From NCBI RefSeq assembly GCF_027587205.1, contig NZ_JAPDOD010000022.1, positions 62,001 to 126,000 on the forward strand: a stretch of 64,000 bases of DNA. Reading direction: 5' to 3'. The notes under the pieces were generated by a model that was not told where the DNA came from, did no database searches, and saw only the letters and a list, made by a program, of their open reading frames with translations. Within the stretch, counting starts at the first letter, position 1; each line of letters begins with the position of its first letter. The translations under genes and the position numbers were made by a program. This document shows, one piece after another, positions 41,556 to 48,385 of this stretch. Source of the DNA: Solirubrobacter ginsenosidimutans. Lineage in GTDB: Bacteria > Actinomycetota > Thermoleophilia > Solirubrobacterales > Solirubrobacteraceae.

Positions 41556-42668
41556 GTGAAGACCAGGGCAGCCATGCTGTGGGAGACCGGTCGCGATTGG
41601 GAGATCGCCGAGCTGGATCTCGACGACCCCAAGCAGGGGGAGGTGCTGATCCGCTGGGTGGCCGCTGGGCTGTGCCACTCCGACGAGCACCTGCGCCACG
41701 GCGACATCGTGCCGCGGTTCCCGATCGTCGGCGGCCATGAGGGCGCCGGGATCATCGAGAAGATCGGCCCGGGCGTCTCGCGCGTCAAGGAGGGCGATCA
41801 CGTCGTCACGTCGTTCCTCCCGGTCTGCGGCCATTGCCGCTTCTGCGCCACCGGGCACTCGAACATCTGCGACCTGGGCGCGACGATCCTCGACGGCTGC
41901 CTGCCCGACGGGACGTTCCGCTTTCACTCCAACGGCGACGACATCGGCGCGATGTGCATGCTCGGCAGCTTCAGCCAGTACAGCGTGATCTCCGAGACCA
42001 GTTGCGTGTCGGTCGACAAGGACCTACCGCTGGACACCGTCGTGCTCGTCGGCTGCGGCGTCCCGACCGGCTGGTGCAGCGCCGTCTACGCCGCCGACGT
42101 GGTGCCGGGCGAGACCGTGATCATCTACGGCATCGGCGGCATCGGCTCCAACGCCGTCCAGGGCGCCAATCACGCCGGCGCGGCCAACATCATCGCCGTC
42201 GACCCGCTCGCCAACAAGCGCGAGATGGCCGAGGACCTCGGCGCGACCCACACGGTGGCCAGCGCCGACGAGGCCTACGCGCTCTCCCAGGACCTGACCC
42301 GCGGCGTCGGCGCCGACAAGGCGATCATCACCGTCGACATCGTCAACGAGGAGGTCGTCGGCGCGGCCGTCACCGCGATCCGCAAGGGTGGCACCGCGGT
42401 CATCACCGGTCTCGCGGACCCGAACAAGCTCACCGTCCAGCTCTCTGGCGCGGTCATGACGCTCTACGAGAAGACGGTCAAGGGCACGCTGTTCGGCTCG
42501 GGCAACCCGATGTACGACATCCGCAACCTGATCGGCCTCTACCAGGCGGGCAAGCTCAAGCTCGACGAGCTGGTCACGCAGCGCTACGCGCTCGACGACA
42601 TCGGCCAGGGCTTCCAGGACATGCTCGACGGCAAGAACATCCGGGGAGTTGTCGTTCACGAGCACTAG
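41556..42668 (+). CDS. NDMA-dependent-type zinc alcohol dehydrogenase
   Basis: A 370-residue zinc-dependent MDR alcohol dehydrogenase of the actinobacterial NDMA-dependent family. Catalytic zinc ligands are GLCHSDEHLRHG (Cys/His, about 39-50) and GHEGAGII. The structural-zinc cluster is CGHCRFCATGHSNIC (about 91-105). The cofactor site is IIYGIGGIGSNAVQGA. Members often carry tightly bound NAD and may work with an electron carrier such as mycofactocin; no mycofactocin genes are present here. A strong AAGGAGGA ribosome-binding site precedes the GTG start. It overlaps the MoxR gene by 20 bases. Confidence 0.93.
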   Translation: MKTRAAMLWETGRDWEIAELDLDDPKQGEVLIRWVAAGLCHSDEHLRHGDIVPRFPIVGGHEGAGIIEKIGPGVSRVKEGDHVVTSFLPVCGHCRFCATGHSNICDLGATILDGCLPDGTFRFHSNGDDIGAMCMLGSFSQYSVISETSCVSVDKDLPLDTVVLVGCGVPTGWCSAVYAADVVPGETVIIYGIGGIGSNAVQGANHAGAANIIAVDPLANKREMAEDLGATHTVASADEAYALSQDLTRGVGADKAIITVDIVNEEVVGAAVTAIRKGGTAVITGLADPNKLTVQLSGAVMTLYEKTVKGTLFGSGNPMYDIRNLIGLYQAGKLKLDELVTQRYALDDIGQGFQDMLDGKNIRGVVVHEH

Positions 42669-43590
42669 CTCGGCATCACTGCTGGCGCGGGTCGACGAGC
42701 GGATCGTCGGCCTGCGCCGCGAGGCCGAGGTGCTCGCGGCCACGCTCGCGTCCGGCTGCCACGTCGTCCTCGAAGGGCCGCCCGGGACCGGGAAGTCGAC
42801 GCTGCTGCGCGCTGTCGCCGACGGCGCGGGCCTCGGGGTCGAGTTCGTCGAGGGCAACGCCGAGCTCACGCCCGCCCGGCTGGTCGGCCATCACGACCCC
42901 GCGCTCGTCCTGGAAGCGGGCTACACGCCCGACACGTTCGTCGACGGCCCGCTGATCAGCGCGCTGCGCGAGGGCCGGCTGCTCTACATCGAGGAGCTCA
43001 ACCGGGTGCCGGAGGAGACGCTCAACGTCCTCGTCGGCGCGCTGGCGGAGGGCGAGATCCACGTGCCGCGGCTCGGGCGCGTGCCCGCTCGCGAGAGCTT
43101 CCGGCTGATCGCCGCGATGAACCCGTTCGACGCCGTCGGCACGGCGCGCGTGAGCCAGGCGATCTCGGATCGCATGTGCCGGATCGCGATCACCTACCAG
43201 GACGAGGCCGGCGAGCGGGCGATCGTCGAGCGCGTGACCGGGGCGGCGAGCGCGCTCACGCCGCCCGCCGTGACCCTCACCCGCCTCACCCGCGAGCATC
43301 CGCAGGTGCGGATGGGGGCGTCCGTGCGCGGCGCGATCGACCTCGTCCGCCTCGGGCGCGAGCTGAGCGGGCTGCGCTCCGAGCCCGAGCCCACGCCCGG
43401 GGACGCGACGTTCGCCGACGCGGCGATCGCCGCGCTGTCGGGCCGGCTGCGGCTCGACGAGGGCGCCGACGTCACGCCGGAGGCGATCGTGCTCGAGCTG
43501 ATCGAGCGGCTCAAGCCCGCCGAGGAGACTGAGCCGCCGGGAAAAGCGCGGGCCGGCGGGCCGACAACGGCGGGGCCGGCCGGGCACTGA
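42649..43590 (+). CDS. MoxR-family AAA+ ATPase
   Basis: A 313-residue AAA+ ATPase. Walker A is EGPPGTGKSTLLRA (about 43-56), Walker B LLYIEELNRVPEETL (about 108-122), sensor 1 LIAAMNPFDAVG (about 152-163), and a C-terminal helical lid carries VRMGASVRGAIDLVRLG. The start is TTG 42649, overlapping the ADH end, with GGGGAG immediately upstream. It is coupled to a VWA-domain gene by CTGA. MoxR/VWA pairs act as chaperone-like activators of large enzymes or membrane complexes; here the natural client could be the upstream dehydrogenase, which is only a guess. Confidence 0.92.
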   Translation: MSFTSTSSASLLARVDERIVGLRREAEVLAATLASGCHVVLEGPPGTGKSTLLRAVADGAGLGVEFVEGNAELTPARLVGHHDPALVLEAGYTPDTFVDGPLISALREGRLLYIEELNRVPEETLNVLVGALAEGEIHVPRLGRVPARESFRLIAAMNPFDAVGTARVSQAISDRMCRIAITYQDEAGERAIVERVTGAASALTPPAVTLTRLTREHPQVRMGASVRGAIDLVRLGRELSGLRSEPEPTPGDATFADAAIAALSGRLRLDEGADVTPEAIVLELIERLKPAEETEPPGKARAGGPTTAGPAGH

Positions 43591-44510
43591 GCGGCGCCGA
43601 GGCCCAGGAGGTCGTCAAGGAGCGCGGCCGGCGCACCCTGCGCCGGGACCAGCTGGCCGGCGCGCACGCGAGCCTCGAGCAGGTCTCGCCCGCGATCGGC
43701 CGGCTCGACGAGGCGGCCTTCAACGACCTGCTCAGGACCGACGCGGACGCCGCCGTCGCGCTGCTCGCCGACCTCGGCGCGGCCACCGACCCGCAGTTGC
43801 GGGCCCAGGCGCGCAGGCTGGCCGCGCGGCTGTTCGTGCGCGCCGGACGGCTCGGGAGCGACCGCAGCCGCGGGTATCGGCGATTGAGCCCCGGACGCGC
43901 CGGGGGAGAGGGCGACCTCGACCTCGACCTGACCCTTGAGGTTGCCGGCGGAAGGCCGAAACATGGGGACGAGCTGATCGCCCGCCGCTGGACCGCCCCA
44001 CGGCGCGCGCTGTGCCTGCTCGTCGACCACAGCGGGTCGATGCGCGGCCACGCCGTCGGCCTCGCCGCGATGGCCACCTGCGCGGTCGTCCTGGAGGGCA
44101 CGCGTCGCCCCGGCGCGAGCACGAGCGTGATCGCCTTCGCCGCCGACGCGCTGGTCCTGCAGCGCCAGGGCGAGGCCCGCCGGCCCGCCGGCCTCGTCGA
44201 CGATCTGCTCTCTCTGCGCGGCAAGGGCCGCACCGATCTGGCTCTGGCGCTGCGCACGGCGGCCCGGGAGCTCGCACGCGAGCCGGCCGCGGAACGGGTC
44301 GCGATCGTCCTCTCGGACTGCCGGGTGACGGCCGGCGACGATCCCTTGGGCGCGCTCGGCGGCTTCGATCGCGTGGACGTCCTCGGCAGCGACGCCGACC
44401 CTGAGGCGGTCGCGGCGGGCAAGCGCCTCGCGGCCCGCGCGCGCGGGCGCTACTTCTCCGCTGCTCGCTTCGAAGACCTCCAATCCAGTCTAGTCGCGCT
44501 CCTGGCCTAA
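43587..44510 (+). CDS. VWA (CoxE-like) domain protein, probable CTG start
   Basis: This protein has a VWA domain with the MIDAS motif LLVDHSGSMRGHAVG (DxSxS), VIAFAADALVLQ and KGRTDLALALRTAA, and forms a MoxR/VWA pair. The frame is open upstream of TTG 43797, with a convincing helical sequence (LDEAAFNDLLRTDADAAVAL). Back to the stop at 43530 there is no ATG, GTG or TTG. CTG 43587 overlaps the MoxR TGA as CTGA, the same geometry as the ATGA/GTGA overlaps common in this window, and would give a 307-residue protein (start LSGAEAQEVV). I chose that start. Confidence 0.8.
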   Translation: MSGAEAQEVVKERGRRTLRRDQLAGAHASLEQVSPAIGRLDEAAFNDLLRTDADAAVALLADLGAATDPQLRAQARRLAARLFVRAGRLGSDRSRGYRRLSPGRAGGEGDLDLDLTLEVAGGRPKHGDELIARRWTAPRRALCLLVDHSGSMRGHAVGLAAMATCAVVLEGTRRPGASTSVIAFAADALVLQRQGEARRPAGLVDDLLSLRGKGRTDLALALRTAARELAREPAAERVAIVLSDCRVTAGDDPLGALGGFDRVDVLGSDADPEAVAAGKRLAARARGRYFSAARFEDLQSSLVALLA

Positions 44511-44684
44511 AGAACGTGTGGAGTCATCTGGACGAATAGTGGCTTGACGAGCCCTCTCATCTCTATGTACCGTCGCCCGCACTCGGGGTGTGATGTCGCC
44601 TCACGGGGAGAGGCGCGTCCTACGATGCTCCGCTCGGTCAATACGGGTCCACGCAGGTTGCATGCAGGAGGGAGAGTGGCAGCG

Positions 44685-46073
44685 ATGCCCTCAGTCGGTC
44701 TCAAAATGAAGCTTTCGGTACTCGGGGTGGCGTTCGCCGCCCTGGGTGTGTCGACGAGCACGGCATCCGCCAGTGACGTATGGCTGTGGGCCTGTCACGG
44801 GCCCTCCGGCTCGGCGATCAATTCGTTCGGCTCGCACAATCTCGCGGGATATGGAAACGGCTGCTCCGGCGCCGGCAGCACGCTGGACGACGGCGGTCTG
44901 CGGGGCCTGTTCACTCCTGTCGGCGGCCTGGTCTACGGCACCGACAGCGCCGTTCTCAGGGTTCCGTCGGAGACCAAGCTGACGGGGCTGCGCGTGCAGC
45001 GGCGCGTGAGCGGCATCGCGACGGGCATGGAGTACTCGCTCAAGGCCCCGTCCAACGCGGTCACGCTCGAGTCCTCGACCGGCGACCCCGTCCCCGCGGC
45101 GGACAAGACGTTCGCGGTCGATCCCGGCTCGACCGTCAGCGGCACCGTCGCGATCGCGCTCGGCTGCCCGGCGGCGGCGGGTTGCGCCGCGGACGGGCCG
45201 GCCACGCTCGACGTCTCGCGCATCGGCATGAAGGTCTCTGACACCCAGGCCCCGACGTTCGCCGTCGGTGGCACGCGCAGCCCGGCGGCCGGCACGCTGG
45301 ACCTCGACGTCCACGGCAACGACGCGGGTGTCGGCCTCCGCTACGCCGAGGCGGGCATCGAAGGCACGTCGCTGGCGAGCAAGGCGTTCCCGGCCACGAA
45401 CTGCGACGACCTCTCGCCCGACGGCGCGACGGTCGACCTGCCGCTCGACAACGACTGCGCACACGTCGACAAGGTCGATCTCCACGTCTCCACGACCGGC
45501 CTGCCCGACGGCGACTACACGCTCCTCGTCCGCGTCACCGACTGGGCCGGCAACGTCACCGAGCAGCGCTCGCCCGTCGAGATCGCCAACAACGTCAACC
45601 TCGGGACGAACACGCAGACGCTGAGCATCGGCACGAGCGGCGCGCCGACCCCGAACGCGAACGCCAACGCCAACGCGAACAACAACAACGGCGGGATCCT
45701 CGGCGCCAGCTCGCAGAACTGCAAGACGCCGCGCCTCTCGTTCTCGCTCTCGCAGAAGCCGCTCCGGGTCTCCAAGGGCGTCCCGGTCCTGCAGTACGGC
45801 AAGCGCTACCGGTTCAACGGGCGCCTGACGTGCGTCATCAACGGCAAGCGCCAGTCGGCTCCGAAGCGCGCTCGGATCGACGTCCTGAACAAGATCGGCA
45901 AGAAGACCTACAGCAAGGCCGGCACGACCGTCCGCGACGCAGGCAAGCTCACCATCATCCTTGCCTACAAGAGCTCGCGTACGATCACGTTCCGGTTCAC
46001 CAACAGCGATGGGAAGCGCTCGTCGGTGAGCATCAAGGTCAAGGTCGAAAAGAAGAAGTCGTCCAAGCGCTAA
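44685..46073 (+). CDS. Large secreted Ig-like/concanavalin-type surface protein
   Basis: A 462-residue exported protein. ATG 44685 follows an AGGAGGGAG-type ribosome-binding site; GTG 44676 and ATG 44706 are alternatives. The signal peptide ends near STASAS. The N-terminal half (about 30-210) resembles a carbohydrate-binding jellyroll (WLWACHGPSGSAINS, with Cys pairs). A bacterial Ig-like domain (about 213-325; LPDGDYTLLVRVTDWAGNV) follows, then a low-complexity Asn/Ala linker (about 345-357) and a basic C-terminal beta domain (about 365-462). It heads a cluster of four secreted proteins. No sorting signal LPxTG was seen. Confidence 0.75.
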   Translation: MPSVGLKMKLSVLGVAFAALGVSTSTASASDVWLWACHGPSGSAINSFGSHNLAGYGNGCSGAGSTLDDGGLRGLFTPVGGLVYGTDSAVLRVPSETKLTGLRVQRRVSGIATGMEYSLKAPSNAVTLESSTGDPVPAADKTFAVDPGSTVSGTVAIALGCPAAAGCAADGPATLDVSRIGMKVSDTQAPTFAVGGTRSPAAGTLDLDVHGNDAGVGLRYAEAGIEGTSLASKAFPATNCDDLSPDGATVDLPLDNDCAHVDKVDLHVSTTGLPDGDYTLLVRVTDWAGNVTEQRSPVEIANNVNLGTNTQTLSIGTSGAPTPNANANANANNNNGGILGASSQNCKTPRLSFSLSQKPLRVSKGVPVLQYGKRYRFNGRLTCVINGKRQSAPKRARIDVLNKIGKKTYSKAGTTVRDAGKLTIILAYKSSRTITFRFTNSDGKRSSVSIKVKVEKKKSSKR

Positions 46074-46104
46074 GCGCTTGCGTCGGCGGCAGGGAGATTC
46101 AGAC

Positions 46105-46875
46105 ATGAAGCGGTATGTGGCGCTCGGCGCCGTGCTCACGGCGCTCGGCGCCGGTGGCACGGCGCTCGTGCAAGGCGCAGCGGCCGGCGGGTCCGCTGCG
46201 CAGACGCAGGACGGCGGGCTCTCGATGATGCCCGCGGTGATTCAGCACAACGCGCAGCCCGGGGCCTTGGCCTCCGTGACGGTGGCCAACCGCTCCGCGG
46301 CGGCGATGGCGGTCACCGTCACACCCCGTCCGTGGGTGCAGGCGGCGACGGGCAAGGTCGCCCCGAACCGGCGCGCGACGCTTCCCGGCGTCAGCGTCGA
46401 CAAATCGACCTTCACCCTCGCCCCCGGCGCCGAAGAGGTCGTGACCGCGACGCTGGGCTCGGCGCCCGCGGCCGGCTACCTCTATGGCTCGCTGGAGGTC
46501 ATCGGCGTCCCGACCGACGCCGCGACGCGCAAGGGCGTCGTCCTCGGCTACCGGCTGGTCGGCGCGGTCCGGATCCTCCCGGCGGCGCCGAAGTACCTGA
46601 TCACGGCGGGCAATGTCAAGGCCTCCGGGGCGACCGCGGTCATCCCGATCAAGAACGCCGGCAACACGCTTGACCCGGTCGCGGGCTCGGTCAAGGTCAA
46701 GGGCTCCTCGGGGACCAAGAACCTCACCGTCGCGTCGGTGAAGGTCCTCCCGGGCAAGACCGTGAATCTGCCGGCCGGCACGAAGCTCGCCAAGGGCTCC
46801 TACACGGCCACCGTGTCGCTGACGCAGCACGGCAAGAAGGCGCTCGCCGTGACCAAGAAGTTCAAGGTCAAATGA
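46105..46875 (+). CDS. Secreted beta-sandwich protein, DUF916/WxLIP-like (paralogue A)
   Basis: A 256-residue exported protein starting at ATG 46105. A signal peptide (MKRYVALGAVLTALGAGGTA) precedes two beta-sandwich halves. The first has the chaperone-like pattern SVTVANRSAAAMAVTVTPRP and a TFTLAPGAEEVVTATLG strand pair (about 50-125). The second begins KASGATAVIPIKNAGNTLDP (about 173-192) and ends KGSYTATVSL...KKFKVK. The order recalls DUF916 WxL-interacting proteins, an inference from pattern. Paralogue B at 47585 has the same architecture. A weak hairpin (GAACCCG 46876-46882 with CGGGTTC 46900-46906) follows. Confidence 0.75.
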   Translation: MKRYVALGAVLTALGAGGTALVQGAAAGGSAAQTQDGGLSMMPAVIQHNAQPGALASVTVANRSAAAMAVTVTPRPWVQAATGKVAPNRRATLPGVSVDKSTFTLAPGAEEVVTATLGSAPAAGYLYGSLEVIGVPTDAATRKGVVLGYRLVGAVRILPAAPKYLITAGNVKASGATAVIPIKNAGNTLDPVAGSVKVKGSSGTKNLTVASVKVLPGKTVNLPAGTKLAKGSYTATVSLTQHGKKALAVTKKFKVK

Positions 46876-47029
46876 GAACCCGCAAATCACGTCCGATTCC
46901 GGGTTCCGGCAGCTACGCTCGATCCGGTTCGGTCAGAGGCTCATCCACGCGCTGGGTGGAGCGCTCCGATTCCGATGCCCACGTGTTGGTGTCATCGGTG
47001 GTCACGATGAAGATCTTGGAAGGGAAGTA

Positions 47030-47533
47030 ATGAAGCTGCGAACGATCCTCGCCGCAACGGTCATCGGCGCCCTGGCCGCGCCGGGCGCCGCCATGGCGCA
47101 GACGCCGCCGGTCAGCGGAGGCACCGACATCGGCGGCTCCGTCCCGAGCTTCCTCGAGCTGATCCTCACGCAGCCGGCCAAGGGCTTTGCGGCCTTCTCG
47201 AAGACCAAGTCCTATGAGATGTCCTTCGACGCGCAGATCACGGCGACCGATCCGGGCACGCTCCTCTCGCTCGCCGACGGCGACGCGACGAGCGGGTCCA
47301 AGCTCGGGCACCTGTCGGTCGGCTCCAAGCGCCTGCCCGAGCCGCTGGAGGCAGCGGTCGGCAAGTCCGCGTTCCAGCCGCTGGACGGCTCGGTGGACCC
47401 ACTGCTGACGAAGCTCAGCGACGCCGCCACCCGTTCCAAGACGACGGTCAAGCTGCGCCAGAAGGTCAAGGGCAAGGCCACGGGCAACTACCACAAGCTG
47501 GTCCTGGTCACGCTCTCCACCGAGACGCCGTAG
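47030..47533 (+). CDS. Small secreted protein with TLSTxTP C-terminus
   Basis: A 167-residue exported protein starting at ATG 47030 after GAAGGGA. The signal peptide MKLRTILAATVIGALAAPGA is followed by a short linker and a beta-rich domain (SFLELILTQPAKGFAAFSKT; LGHLSVGSKRLPEPLEAAVG). The C-terminus, TGNYHKLVLVTLSTETP, aligns with the end of the M1 peptidase (TGAYNKTLTYTLSTTTP), including the upstream Gln strand. It is flanked by two DUF916/WxLIP-like paralogues, as a WxL-type ligand would be. No W-x-L motif was found. Confidence 0.75.
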   Translation: MKLRTILAATVIGALAAPGAAMAQTPPVSGGTDIGGSVPSFLELILTQPAKGFAAFSKTKSYEMSFDAQITATDPGTLLSLADGDATSGSKLGHLSVGSKRLPEPLEAAVGKSAFQPLDGSVDPLLTKLSDAATRSKTTVKLRQKVKGKATGNYHKLVLVTLSTETP

Positions 47534-47584
47534 TCCCCGGCGTCTCCCGCACTACCTGAAACTGAAAGCAAGGAGATCCCCGAA

Positions 47585-48385
47585 GTGAAGCGCGCAACGA
47601 GTCGGCTTGTCGCCGGCGCTCTCAGCCTTGCCGTCGTGGGGTCCGCGACTGGCGGTGTGATCGCTGCTCAGGCGGACGACTCAGCGCCGCGGGCCCAGGC
47701 TGCCCAGCAGGGCGGCGTCTCGATCACGCCGGCGACCGTCGAGGCCACCGCCAAGCGCGGCTCGGTCGGGACGTTCACCGTCAAGAACACGACCAAGGAC
47801 ACGCTGCGGGTCACCGTCACGGTCCGGCCCTGGAGCCAGAACCGCTCGACCGCCCAGGTGGCGCTGAACAAGCGGGCGAACCTCTCGCCGTACGTCGTCG
47901 GGAGCCCCGCGTCGTTCAACCTGGCACCCGGCTCGCGCTCGGTGAAGCTCAACATGAAGCGCCTGACGGCCTCCGGCTCGCTGTACGGCGGCATCCAGGT
48001 CTTCGCCAAGCAGAAGAAGCCGAAGGCGACCAACGGCATCGTCCCGCAGTGGGACATCGTCGGCCGCCTGCGCCTGAACCCGTCGAGCAAGCGCCCGAAC
48101 CTGCGCGTCGGCGCCACGGACGTGGTCGGCGGCGGCAGCAACAAGTCGCTGATCCTCGCCGTGCGCAACATCGGCAACACGCTTGACCCGGTCGGCGGCA
48201 CGGTCAAGATCACGGGCCCGACGGCGCGCAACGCCACGATCCCGCAGGTCAGCATCGTCCCCGGGCAGGTCGTCTACCTCAAGGGCGGCGCACTGCGCGG
48301 CATGAAGGGCGGCAACTACACCGCCACGTGGTCGATCACGCAGGGCACCAAGCGCTTCACCGCGAAGCGCACCTTCAAGCTCTAG
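47585..48385 (+). CDS. Secreted beta-sandwich protein, DUF916/WxLIP-like (paralogue B)
   Basis: A 266-residue exported protein starting at GTG 47585 (AAGGAGAT upstream). The signal peptide is near MKRATSRLVAGALSLAVVGS. Half one carries SITPATVEATAKRGSVGTFT and VKNTTKDTLRVTVTVRPW (about 42-80), then SFNLAPGSRSVKLNMK and SGSLYGGIQVFAKQKK. Half two has LILAVRNIGNTLDPVGGTVK (about 189-208), nearly the same as paralogue A (IKNAGNTLDPVAGSVK). The proteins look like a tandem pair around the small TLSTxTP protein. It converges with the GGDEF-EAL gene with a 4-base overlap. Confidence 0.75.
   Translation: MKRATSRLVAGALSLAVVGSATGGVIAAQADDSAPRAQAAQQGGVSITPATVEATAKRGSVGTFTVKNTTKDTLRVTVTVRPWSQNRSTAQVALNKRANLSPYVVGSPASFNLAPGSRSVKLNMKRLTASGSLYGGIQVFAKQKKPKATNGIVPQWDIVGRLRLNPSSKRPNLRVGATDVVGGGSNKSLILAVRNIGNTLDPVGGTVKITGPTARNATIPQVSIVPGQVVYLKGGALRGMKGGNYTATWSITQGTKRFTAKRTFKL

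Noticed and set aside
44511..44684. Possible second GEMM riboswitch before the large surface protein
   Set aside because: A CGCCT...AGGCG hairpin is present (about 44599-44617) but GCAAAG and the GNRA-capped helix are absent.
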